From positions 1 to 48,246 of the forward strand of contig DAOTWP010000017.1 of NCBI GenBank assembly GCA_034435675.1: a stretch of 48,246 nt of DNA. The letters run 5' to 3'. This document shows positions 1-7,535 of this stretch, piece after piece; position 1 is the stretch's first letter; every line of letters starts with the position of its first letter. This stretch comes from DAOTWP01 sp034435675 (GTDB taxonomy: Bacteria > Chloroflexota > Anaerolineae > Aggregatilineales > Phototrophicaceae). The position numbers and the translations under genes were made by a program. The notes under the pieces are model-generated. The model did not search any database. It was not told the DNA's origin and was given only the letters and a program-made list of their open reading frames with translations.

Positions 1-430
1 GGCATAGATACATGCCCGCCATCATGCCGCCCGCCACGTTGTCCGAGGCGATATGGCTGACAACCGCGCCGCCGTTGGCGCTGCGGTCAATCGTCATGAC
101 CGGGATGCCGGCTGCGTTTGCGGCTTCGATGGATGGCACAATTGCGTCCCCGTCGGTCGGGTTAATCAGAATGGCATCCACGCCCTGGGCGATCAGGTCT
201 TCGATGTTGGTCGCTTCAGTGGCGGGGTCATCCTGCGAGTCGACCACGACCAGCGTCACGCCCAGTTCATCCGCCGCTGCCTGTGCGCCGTCGCGCAGGG
301 TGACGAAGAACGGGTTATTGAGTGTGGACAGCGAAAGACCGATAGTGAAGCCGTCCTGCGCGGTCGTCACGCCAAATGCGCCGAAAAGCAGCGCACACAC
401 TGCCAGCACAAATACCAGTTTACGGTTCAT
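1..430 (-). CDS. rbsB: Ribose ABC transporter substrate-binding protein, partial (left edge)
   Basis: Periplasmic-type ribose-binding protein that delivers ribose to the RbsC permease. ATG is at 430 on the minus strand, with AAGGAG about 12 nt upstream. The 143 visible codons start with a signal peptide (MNRKLVFVLAVCALLFGAFG, likely cut near TAQ/DG), followed by STLNNPFFVTLRDGAQ, LINPTDGDAIV and SHIASDNVAGG. These match the ribose and hinge-contacting blocks of the RbsB family (periplasmic binding protein type I). No clear lipobox is seen. The C-terminal half is outside the window. The gene is 88 nt downstream of rbsC in the same operon. The family identity is clear; ribose specificity rests on family similarity and the rbsK/rbsD context. 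Confidence 0.95.
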   Translation of the reverse strand, partial: MNRKLVFVLAVCALLFGAFGVTTAQDGFTIGLSLSTLNNPFFVTLRDGAQAAADELGVTLVVVDSQDDPATEATNIEDLIAQGVDAILINPTDGDAIVPSIEAANAAGIPVMTIDRSANGGAVVSHIASDNVAGGMMAGMYLC

Positions 431-518
431 ATTCAAGGCTCTCCTTCATATAGAAGTCTATTGGATTGGCGCATGCAACGAATCTACCTGTGTTAAGTGT
501 TCCCGGCATCACCTCCTT

Positions 519-1454
519 CTAACGAATCGCTTTGTAGAACAGCAGCGCCAGCGCGATCACCGCGCCTTTGGCGACATCCTGAAATGGCGAAGGGACATTG
601 AGCAGATTCAGCCCGTTGTTCAGCACGGCGATCAGCAGCACCCCCAGCAGTGTGCCCCAGATGGTGCCCTCACCACCGTCAAAGCTGGTGCCACCCACGA
701 CGACGGCGGCAATCGCATCGAACTCGTAGCCGATGCCGCCGGTGGGCGCAGCAGAATTGAGCCGCCCGATGAGGATGATGCCTGCCAGCGCGGCGCATGC
801 ACCGGCAGCCGCGTAAACAAACATGACAATGCGGTTGGTGGGCAGTCCGCTGAAGAACGCCGTGCGTTCATTGTCGCCAAAGCCGAAGATATAACGCCCC
901 GGCGGCGTGTGGTTGAGCAGCACATACCCCGCTGCGAAGACCGCTGCCGCGACGATGATCGGGGTGGGAATGGGACCGATGAAACCCGTGCCCCACGCGC
1001 GGAAGGCGTCCGGCAGTCCAGTAATCGGCTGCCCGTCGGTGTAGGACAGTGCCAGCCCGCGCGCCACGGTCATCATGCCCAGGGTGGCAATGAACGGCGG
1101 AATCTGCACACGGCTGACCAGCACGCCATTGACCAGCCCCAGCGCTGCGCCCACCAGCAGGCAGAACAACACAGCAAGATACGGGTCCATGCCGCGCTGC
1201 AACATGTCTGCGGTCATCACCGTGGACAGCGCCAGCACCGACCCCACCGAGAGGTCAATGCCGCGCGTCAGAATCACCAGCATCATGCCCACCGAGATAA
1301 TGCCGTTGATGGTGGACTGGCGCAGGATATTCAGCAGGTTGTCCGGCGTGAGAAAGCGGTCTGATGCCAGCGTCAGCCCGACGCACAGCGCCAGAAAGGA
1401 TACCAGCAGCCCGTACTGCTGTAAGAACGTGCGCGGGGTCAGGCGGGCAGTCAT
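519..1454 (-). CDS. rbsC: Ribose ABC transporter permease
   Basis: Integral membrane permease of the BPD_transp_2 / RbsC family, 311 aa, normal for the family. Hydrophobic segments alternate through the whole length. Family blocks include LTRGIDLSVGS near residue 63, PPFIATLGMM near 119, the ARGLALSYTDG stretch after it, and a late GGTSFDGGEGTIWGTLLG block. The start overlaps the rbsD stop as TGATG (A shared at 1454), indicating translational coupling. It would pair with an RbsA-type ATPase, but no such gene lies between rbsD and rbsC or between rbsC and rbsB, unlike the Escherichia coli rbsDACB order. The ATPase may be beyond the left edge or supplied from elsewhere. Confidence 0.95.
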   Translation of the reverse strand: MTARLTPRTFLQQYGLLVSFLALCVGLTLASDRFLTPDNLLNILRQSTINGIISVGMMLVILTRGIDLSVGSVLALSTVMTADMLQRGMDPYLAVLFCLLVGAALGLVNGVLVSRVQIPPFIATLGMMTVARGLALSYTDGQPITGLPDAFRAWGTGFIGPIPTPIIVAAAVFAAGYVLLNHTPPGRYIFGFGDNERTAFFSGLPTNRIVMFVYAAAGACAALAGIILIGRLNSAAPTGGIGYEFDAIAAVVVGGTSFDGGEGTIWGTLLGVLLIAVLNNGLNLLNVPSPFQDVAKGAVIALALLFYKAIR

Positions 1455-1849
1455 CAGAACACGACCCCGGCAACAAGGATGACATTGGCATAAGGTGTAA
1501 ATTCGCCGCTGCGTACAATCGCGCGGGCATGGGCGCTCTGTGCCTTGAATTCACTGTGTGGAATCGCTGTCACCGGAATTGCGCCCAGTTCGGCGCGCAG
1601 GGCGGCATACATTGCCGGGCTGCGGTGTTCCAGCTCGCTGGCGATGATGGCGCTTTCAACCTGCAATTCCGCCAGCGCTGCCCGCAGCACATCCAAAAAG
1701 GCGGGAATGCCCGCGCTGACCGCGAGATCAATGCGCGGCGTCTGCGGCGGGATCGGCAGTCCGGCGTCGCCGATGACGAGTGTATCCTGATGCCCCATCC
1801 CGGCGATAACGGCAGAAAGCGGCTGGTTGAGCAGTCCAATTTTTTTCAT
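1454..1849 (-). CDS. rbsD: D-ribose pyranase
   Basis: Cytoplasmic mutarotase converting beta-pyranose ribose to the furanose form used by ribokinase. It is 131 aa, typical of RbsD. The N-terminal MKKIGLLNQPLSAVIAGMGH places the conserved histidine at residue 20, followed by GDAGLPIP, and it ends with a YANVILVAGVVF block, all standard RbsD positions. The start overlaps the rbsK stop by four bases (ATGA, 1846-1849) and the stop overlaps the rbsC start, so three genes are translationally linked. Confidence 0.95.
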   Translation of the reverse strand: MKKIGLLNQPLSAVIAGMGHQDTLVIGDAGLPIPPQTPRIDLAVSAGIPAFLDVLRAALAELQVESAIIASELEHRSPAMYAALRAELGAIPVTAIPHSEFKAQSAHARAIVRSGEFTPYANVILVAGVVF

Positions 1850-2760
1850 TGGGACGGATTCCTCTCCAAAAATGCGTCAACTTCATGGCGGTAGGGCATG
1901 CTGCTGGCAGCGCCGTGCCGGGTGACCGAAACCGCGCCGGCTGCACTGGCGAAGGTGAGCGCCTGCGCCAGCGGCTTGCCTTCTGCCAGCGCCACTGCCA
2001 GCCCTGCGCAGAAGGCATCGCCCGCGCCCACCGTGTCCACAACCTCTACCGGGTAGGCAGCGTTCCTGCCGCTGCCCGCGCGCGTGACCCACTGCGCACC
2101 TTCCGCGCCGAGTGTGACAATCACCGTCTGGTCGTCGGTTTGCAGCAAGGCTGCGGCTGCTTGCGGCACAGGCATCTGCCCGGCAAGCAGCGCCAGTTCG
2201 TGTTCGTTGGGCGTCAGATAGCTGACATCAGCCAGCAGCGCCGGGGGCAGGGGCTGTGCCGGGGCAGGGTTGAGCATCGTGCGCACCCCGTGCTGCCGGG
2301 CAAGCCGCAGCGCATGGGCAACGGTGTCGAGATTGGTTTCGAGCTGTGCCAGCAGAAAATCCGCGCTGGCGATAGCGGCTTCGGCGCTGGTGATGTCCGC
2401 CGGGCTGAGCGCGTCATTCGCGCCCAGCGTGACGACAATCTCGTTCTGCCCGCTGTCCTCGACAAAGATCACAGCAACCCCGGTGGCAAGCTGCCCGTCG
2501 CGCTGTACATAGCGCGCGTCTATGCCTTCGTTTTTCCACAGCGCCAGCCCAATTTCCGCCAGTGTGTCCTGCCCGATGCGCCCGATAAACGTGACCTGCG
2601 CGCCCAACCGTGCCGCTGCAACCGCCTGATTCGAGCCTTTGCCACCGGGTCCAGTGGTGAAGCGCTTGCCGCTGACGGTTTCGCCGGGGGTGGGCAGGCG
2701 CGTGAGATAAGTCACAAGATCAGCATTAAAACTTCCAACAACAACAATTTTTGCTGCCAT
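1846..2760 (-). CDS. rbsK: Ribokinase
   Basis: PfkB-family kinase phosphorylating ribose to ribose 5-phosphate, 304 aa. PfkB signature 1 is seen as GPGGKGSNQAVAAARLG (about residues 38-54), and signature 2 as VDTVGAGDAFCAGLAVAL (about 239-256) with the catalytic Asp in GAGD. AGGA precedes the ATG at 2760 by about 7 nt. The 177-bp gap to the upstream lacI-type gene has no obvious promoter or operator, so read-through from the regulator promoter near 4010 is likely. Family assignment is strong; ribose as substrate is supported by the linked rbsD, rbsC and rbsB. Confidence 0.95.
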   Translation of the reverse strand: MAAKIVVVGSFNADLVTYLTRLPTPGETVSGKRFTTGPGGKGSNQAVAAARLGAQVTFIGRIGQDTLAEIGLALWKNEGIDARYVQRDGQLATGVAVIFVEDSGQNEIVVTLGANDALSPADITSAEAAIASADFLLAQLETNLDTVAHALRLARQHGVRTMLNPAPAQPLPPALLADVSYLTPNEHELALLAGQMPVPQAAAALLQTDDQTVIVTLGAEGAQWVTRAGSGRNAAYPVEVVDTVGAGDAFCAGLAVALAEGKPLAQALTFASAAGAVSVTRHGAASSMPYRHEVDAFLERNPSQ

Positions 2761-2937
2761 CGTTTATCCTTTTGGACGGGTAAACCCGCGCAACCTGCCG
2801 CTGGTGCGACCGGGCAAGGCAGACGTAGTCTCTACTTGCAGCCTCATTACCCTGATTTTGCGCTGGAAATACCCCTGCATAAAAATTACTCTTTGAGACC
2901 GAACCTGCTGCCCGGTTGTGCCTGCCGCCCTCCGTAT

Positions 2938-3969
2938 CTACTGCCGTTCGTGCAATGGCGCGCAGCTTTCGCGCTCAATCAGCACCGGGTTGAGGATGAT
3001 GCGCGTGGGTGGGGCATCGCTGCCTTTGATGCGTTCCAGCAGTCGCAGGATGCACGCCTGCCCCAGTCGTTCAATCGGCTGCGCGATGGTCGTCAGGGTG
3101 GGGTATGCCGCTGCTGCCTGTGGGATGTTGTCGAAACCGATCACCGACACATCACCTGGCACGGATTTACCCATGCGCTGCAAGGCGTGAATCGCGCCCA
3201 GCGCCATCAGGTCATTGGCAGCAAACACTGCCGTCAAACCCGGCGACTGCTGCAAAAGTTCGATCATGCCCTGTTCGCCGCTGGCATACTGGAAGTCGCC
3301 GCCGGTGATCGCTGCTGCGGGCAGTGTAATGCCCTGCTCGTCAAGGGCACGCCGGAAGCCATCGATGCGCAAGGCGCTTGGCGTTGCCGTGCTGGGTCCG
3401 CTGATGCAGCCGATGCGGTGATGACCTGCCGCCAGCAGATACGCGCCCGCCAGGTAGCCACCCTGTTCGTTGTCCACCAGCACACGATCCACCTCATGCA
3501 GATCGTCGGTTTCGCGGTCTACCACGATGACCGGCACACTGGCATTTTTTACGGTATCGAGGAATTCGGTGTGGCTGGTAGTGGAGATAATCAGCAGACC
3601 ATCCACCTGCCGGGAGAGCAGTACGTCAATGTACGTGGCTTCTTTTTGCGGCGATCCGGCGGAATTGCAGAGGATGACGCTGTAGCCGTGATTAAAGCCC
3701 ACATCTTCAATCACCCGCGCCATCTCGGCGAAGAAGGGATTGGTGTTATCCGGCACGAGCAGCCCAATCATGCCAGTACCGGGGCGGCGCAGGCTGCGCG
3801 CCATCGCGTTGGGGCGGTAATTGAGCGCCTGAATCGCGTCGCGCACGCGCTGCTCGGTTTCCGGTTCAACAAAGCGCGTGCCGTTGATGACGTGCGACAC
3901 CGTGCTGACCGAAACCTGCGCCTGCGTGGCGACCTCTTTAATGGTGATTGTACTCTTTTTGCGTGCCAT
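2938..3969 (-). CDS. rbsR: LacI-family transcriptional regulator, RbsR-like
   Basis: DNA-binding repressor of the LacI/GalR family, 343 aa. The N-terminal helix-turn-helix reads TIKEVATQAQVSVSTVSHVI (about residues 8-27), followed by the hinge-helix region (NAMARSLR). The rest is a periplasmic-binding-protein-like effector domain with GLLVPDNTNPFF, VDRETDDLHEVDRVLVDN and a late VIGFDNIPQA block. It is the first gene of the rbs operon, and a LacI-type operator overlaps the start of its transcript, so autoregulation and ribose-responsive control are likely. Ribose as the effector is inferred from context. Confidence 0.9.
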   Translation of the reverse strand: MARKKSTITIKEVATQAQVSVSTVSHVINGTRFVEPETEQRVRDAIQALNYRPNAMARSLRRPGTGMIGLLVPDNTNPFFAEMARVIEDVGFNHGYSVILCNSAGSPQKEATYIDVLLSRQVDGLLIISTTSHTEFLDTVKNASVPVIVVDRETDDLHEVDRVLVDNEQGGYLAGAYLLAAGHHRIGCISGPSTATPSALRIDGFRRALDEQGITLPAAAITGGDFQYASGEQGMIELLQQSPGLTAVFAANDLMALGAIHALQRMGKSVPGDVSVIGFDNIPQAAAAYPTLTTIAQPIERLGQACILRLLERIKGSDAPPTRIILNPVLIERESCAPLHERQ

Positions 3970-3981
3970 GAAATCTCAGAT

Positions 3982-4005
3982 AAACGTTTACGCAAACGTT
4001 TTTCT
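3982..4005. promoter_or_regulatory. LacI-family double operator upstream of rbsR
   Basis: The sequence AAACGTTTACGCAAACGTTT (3982-4001) contains two self-complementary AAACGTTT octamers 12 bp apart. The segment ACGCAAACGTTTTTCT (3990-4005) also resembles the PurR/RbsR class of LacI operators with a central CG. It begins at the predicted transcription start and ends 12 bp before the rbsR start codon, a good position for repression. The ligand-bound regulator is most simply RbsR itself (inference). Confidence 0.75.
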
Positions 4006-4009
4006 TTAC

Positions 4010-4038
4010 ATTATAGGCACAAGCATGCCCGGAGTCAA
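4010..4038 (-). promoter_or_regulatory. Sigma70-type promoter of the rbs operon
   Basis: On the minus strand a TTGACT -35 box (4033-4038) is followed by a 17-bp spacer and a perfect TATAAT -10 box (4010-4015). The predicted start near 4003 falls on the LacI-type operator. This is the best promoter match noticed in the window and points toward rbsR and the rbs genes. Confidence 0.8.
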
Positions 4039-4277
4039 CCAGCCGCGTGATTTTGAGCGACCTGCCCGATCGGCGCACGTTCATTATGAACCGCAAAGTC
4101 GCAAAGCGCGCAAAGCGTAATCGATCCGGAAGTAGTCTGTCCTTGTGCTGTTACTCTGCCGCCTGCTGATCTTCACAGGGCGATCAGGGTGCGGACGCTA
4201 GCCGGGCAGCGCTGCGCGGGATACACTCAGGCGGGGAAAGTGACTGCGCAGGGAACACTGAAGGGGTGAGCATCACC
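4039..4277. other. Intergenic region between rbs promoter and GH35-like gene, with short CGCAAAG repeats
   Basis: No gene is seen here. Three CGCAAAG heptamers lie at 4093-4099, 4101-4107 and 4110-4116, separated by one and two bases. Such ACCGCAAAG-type short iterations are known to recur as scattered intergenic repeats in environmental bacteria. A ribosome binding site (GGGGTGA, 4263-4269) precedes the downstream ATG. No clear promoter for the plus-strand gene was found. Confidence 0.4.
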
Positions 4278-6371
4278 ATGACCAGCCAGGTTCGCATTAA
4301 GGATAAGCGTGTCTATGTGGGTGAGGAGGGGCGCGCCCTGCTCAGCGGCGAAGTGCATTACTGGCGGCTGCTGCCGGAAAACTGGCAGGCGGCACTGGCG
4401 CAGGTCGCGGCGCTGGGGCTGCGTGTAGTCAGCACCTATGTCTGCTGGGAGTATCACGAACTTGCACCGGGAGAGTATGACTTCAGCGGGCACAGCGCAG
4501 CGGGGCGTGATCTGCCGCGTTTTTTGCAGTGGGCGCAGGCGCAGGGGCTGTGGGTCATTCTGCGTCCCGGTCCGTACATTTACGCCGAATGGGTCAACAA
4601 CGGCGTTCCGGCGCGGGTGGCGCACCTGCACCGACTGCACCCGGACTTTATTGCCGCGGCACAGGACTACCTGCGGGCGCTGCTGCCGGTGATTGTACCT
4701 TATCTGGCGGTCAACGGCGGTCCGGTGGTGCTGCTGCAAGCAGACAACGAGCCGGATGCATGGACGGGATTTTACGCCCGCCAGCTTGGGCTGGAAGACG
4801 AACCCGGTGTGTTTCAGGCATACCTGCACAGCGCTTATGCCGGTAACCTTGAGCGGCTGAATGCCCGCTGGGAAACCGCGCTGACGGACTTCCAGCAGGC
4901 ACGCGCCGTGATGACGCCAGCGGTAGTTGAACGCGGTTGGCTCAACCGTTATCTGGATTACCGCCGCTTCTTGTATTGGTACAGTGGTGAAATTGTGCGC
5001 GGCACAGCCGAGTTTCTGCGCGCTGAACTGCTGCGCCTGGGCGCGGCGGGCATGCCGCTGCTGGCGAATCATTATCCGCATCACATCACGCAGGATTGGC
5101 GGGCGTTGGAAGCACATGCAGACATCAGCGGGATTGATTACTATTCGCACAACGAATTCAGCCGCGACTCGTGGGAGCATGCTGAATTCCTGCATCTGCT
5201 GCGCTATATGCGTACTTATGCCGCGCTGCCGTTTATCGCTGAATTTCAGTCCGGCATCTGGCATGGCTGGCATCAGATCAGCGGGGTGCTGACCGCGCGG
5301 CACTACCAGTTAGCCGGGGTATCGGCACTGCTGGCAGGCGTTGCCGGGTGGAACTGGTATATGCTCGTCAACCGTGACAACTGGTATATGAGTCCGGTGA
5401 ACGAGTGGGGGCGGGCGCACCCGGAACTGCTCGACGTGTTTCAACGGCTGGTCGCGCTGTTCAATGCTGTTGACCCGCCCGCACTGACCAAACTGAGCGA
5501 TACGGCAGTAGCGCTGGATATTCTGGATCGCTCGGCAGAGATTGGCGGGTTTGATGACCCGCTGCGCAGCGCCTGCTATTACGCTGATGTGGATTATGAA
5601 TGCTATGATCTGGCGACGGGCGCGCTTAGCAAACCGCTGCTGCTCTACAGCGGGCATCGCTGGCTGGAAGAGTCCGCGCAGCGCCGTCTGCTGGCATATG
5701 TCGAGGCAGGGGGAAATCTGGTGTTCTTTGATCAACTGCCGGTACTGGATGCGGACCTGCGCCCGTGTAACCTGCTCGGTCTGCATGAGCCGAACGGCAT
5801 CCTGGGCGGGGCGGATGTGACCGTGATGCTGGGCGACCACACCTGTGCGGTCAGCGCGGCGCGGCTGTTCCGTTACGATGCTGTTGCCGACGAGGCGGTG
5901 ACGGTTGTGCGCCGGATAGACAGCAGCTACCACGCTGAAGAAGAGCGCATACACTTTCACCTGCCAGAGGGTACACGTCACTGCACGGGCTACCGCGAGT
6001 CTCGCGGGGCGGGGTCTATCATCGTACTCGGCATGCCGCCGTCGCCGCCGCTGCTGCTGGCACTGCACCGCTGGCTGCGTGTGCCGCTGTACAGCCGCGC
6101 TGCGCTGGACGGAGTCAGCACTGCGCTGTTCCGGCGCGAACAGGCAGGCGAATACTGCCTGATCGTTGCCAACAATCGCCCGGACGCGGTGGAAAGCCGC
6201 GTCAGGCTGGATGATACGTTGTTCGCCGGAAAGCTGCTGGAGCTTCATGATCTATGGACCGGCGCAACCCGCCGCTGTCAGATGGACACGGCGGGCGCGG
6301 CGGTGCAGGTATCGCTGCCCGGCAAGGCGGGCACGGCGCTGCGGCTGCTTGTGCTTAAATCACCTCAATAA
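4278..6371 (+). CDS. Beta-galactosidase-like glycoside hydrolase (GH35-like, clan GH-A)
   Basis: Predicted retaining glycoside hydrolase, 697 aa from ATG 4278. A GTG at 4266 is also in frame, but GGGGTGA at 4263-4269 fits the ATG better. The N-terminal TIM-barrel region has SGEVHYWRLLPENW, VVSTYVCWEYHE and ILRPGPYIYAEWV, all GH35-like. The acid/base block reads GGPVVLLQADNEPDAW with Glu near residue 158; canonical GH35 has ENEYG at this point. The likely nucleophile is Glu near 322 in PFIAEFQSGIWHGWH. The C-terminal half looks like a glutaminase-like (GH42-type trimerisation) plus beta-sandwich region. No signal peptide is evident, so it is probably cytoplasmic. It converges on the GH172 gene with a 17-nt overlap. 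Substrate is unknown; a beta-galactoside is the family default. Confidence 0.8.
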   Translation: MTSQVRIKDKRVYVGEEGRALLSGEVHYWRLLPENWQAALAQVAALGLRVVSTYVCWEYHELAPGEYDFSGHSAAGRDLPRFLQWAQAQGLWVILRPGPYIYAEWVNNGVPARVAHLHRLHPDFIAAAQDYLRALLPVIVPYLAVNGGPVVLLQADNEPDAWTGFYARQLGLEDEPGVFQAYLHSAYAGNLERLNARWETALTDFQQARAVMTPAVVERGWLNRYLDYRRFLYWYSGEIVRGTAEFLRAELLRLGAAGMPLLANHYPHHITQDWRALEAHADISGIDYYSHNEFSRDSWEHAEFLHLLRYMRTYAALPFIAEFQSGIWHGWHQISGVLTARHYQLAGVSALLAGVAGWNWYMLVNRDNWYMSPVNEWGRAHPELLDVFQRLVALFNAVDPPALTKLSDTAVALDILDRSAEIGGFDDPLRSACYYADVDYECYDLATGALSKPLLLYSGHRWLEESAQRRLLAYVEAGGNLVFFDQLPVLDADLRPCNLLGLHEPNGILGGADVTVMLGDHTCAVSAARLFRYDAVADEAVTVVRRIDSSYHAEEERIHFHLPEGTRHCTGYRESRGAGSIIVLGMPPSPPLLLALHRWLRVPLYSRAALDGVSTALFRREQAGEYCLIVANNRPDAVESRVRLDDTLFAGKLLELHDLWTGATRRCQMDTAGAAVQVSLPGKAGTALRLLVLKSPQ

Positions 6372-7431
6372 AATCGCGCTCCGGCAGCGTGGGGAAGGGT
6401 GCGTGCGGCTCCGCCTGATACCAGAAGGCAGTCGAGGCGACATCATCCTGAAGCGGCAGGAAGCGCCCTTCCGAACGCCAGCCGAGCGCCTGAATAGTCA
6501 CGCGCAAATCCTGCTGAAAGTGGATTGGGTCGGGCACATGCCAGCGGTACATGCCAAACCGCTGCTGCGACTGGTACAGCCCATCGGGTTTAAGCACCTG
6601 CGGCAGCCCCAGAAACGGGGTGGAATAGCTGCCATATTCCCCGGCGGGATGCTCAAAATTCCATGCGCCGCCGAAGTAATCTTCTGTGCCTGTGCCGCAG
6701 ATGGTCGGGAAGTCGCCATCGCCGTCCAGATAGAACTTGATTTCGCCTTCGCCCCACCAGCCGTTGTTGTTGACCCCCCACGCGAGATACGTGCCGACAT
6801 ACTGTCCGTGCCCGCGCACATCATCCAGCAGGGTATGCACATGTTGGTAAGGCACAGGGTTGCTGCGCCGCCACTGGGCATGCAGGTACGCGACATCATC
6901 TGGCAGCGTATCGAGCGCGTAGTCAATCTGGTAGTAGAAGCCGTCAATCAGGTCTTTGGTCAGGCTTTCGATGGTGATCCGCGCGCGGCGGCGGAACGGC
7001 ATCTGCCAGTAGCTGTTGAAGCCGCCCGCGGGGTTGACCGCGATCATCAGCGAACTGACATTGGCGCGCACACACCAGCCATTGCAGAAGAAATCGCCCA
7101 GCGGCACCTCAATGGAGGGCGTTTCCTCGTCATCCCAGTAGCAGCGGAAAATCAGCGAACGCCAGTAGCGCGGCGCAACCGTCAGCCAGATATGCCGGAT
7201 GGTGCCGGGACCGGCAATGTCTGCCAGAACCGCTGTGCTGAAACCGGGAATGCGAATGCTGGGCGAGACTTTCCAGCCCTGCCCCAGACTGCTGGCGGGT
7301 CCGGGGATACCCGTGCCTTCCACCGCTCTGCCGCCTGCGCCTTTTTCACCGTTGAAGTTTTCTGCACTGATCGAGCGCGATTGTGCGCTGGACAGCCGCG
7401 TGATTCCCGTAAACAAGTCAAAACCGGACAT
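6355..7431 (-). CDS. DUF2961 protein (glycoside hydrolase family GH172)
   Basis: 358-aa protein of the DUF2961 family, now GH172, whose characterised members act on fructofuranosides or arabinofuranosides. Family blocks visible are SSAQSRSISAENFNGEKG near the N-terminus, GPGTIRHIWLTV near 77, CYWDDEETPSIEVPLGDFFCNGW near 96, and GEGEIKFYLDGDGDFPTICGTGTEDYFGGAW in the middle; the last contains the acidic GTGTEDYF signature. No signal peptide is seen. An AAGGTGAGG ribosome binding site precedes ATG 7431. It is divergent from the AraC regulator across a 104-bp gap and overlaps the GH35-like gene tail to tail. The substrate is not predictable from sequence. Confidence 0.85.
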   Translation of the reverse strand: MSGFDLFTGITRLSSAQSRSISAENFNGEKGAGGRAVEGTGIPGPASSLGQGWKVSPSIRIPGFSTAVLADIAGPGTIRHIWLTVAPRYWRSLIFRCYWDDEETPSIEVPLGDFFCNGWCVRANVSSLMIAVNPAGGFNSYWQMPFRRRARITIESLTKDLIDGFYYQIDYALDTLPDDVAYLHAQWRRSNPVPYQHVHTLLDDVRGHGQYVGTYLAWGVNNNGWWGEGEIKFYLDGDGDFPTICGTGTEDYFGGAWNFEHPAGEYGSYSTPFLGLPQVLKPDGLYQSQQRFGMYRWHVPDPIHFQQDLRVTIQALGWRSEGRFLPLQDDVASTAFWYQAEPHAPFPTLPERDFIEVI

Positions 7432-7454
7432 ATTGCCTCACCTTCTTTAACAGA

Positions 7455-7519
7455 TTACAATCGGCATAAATTTGGTTTTGGAAGCGCTTTGCTTTCCTGA
7501 TTGTAAAGAGTGCTATTCT
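7455..7519. promoter_or_regulatory. Divergent control region between GH172 and AraC genes
   Basis: An exact 8-bp inverted repeat, TTACAATC (7455-7462) and GATTGTAA (7499-7506), flanks a TGGAAGCGCTTTGC element (7479-7492) that resembles a LacI/CcpA-type operator with a central CG. An extended -10 (TGCTATTCT, 7511-7519) points to the AraC gene. TGTAAT on the minus strand (7454-7459) could serve GH172. Binding by the adjacent AraC protein is an inference. Confidence 0.45.
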
Positions 7520-7535
7520 TTTTGCGAAGTGACGT

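Noticed and set aside
1849..4050. A 733-codon plus-strand open frame opposite rbsK and the LacI-type gene
   Set aside because: It is antisense to two clearly recognisable genes, has no family motifs and no ribosome binding site; long antisense frames are expected in GC-rich DNA.
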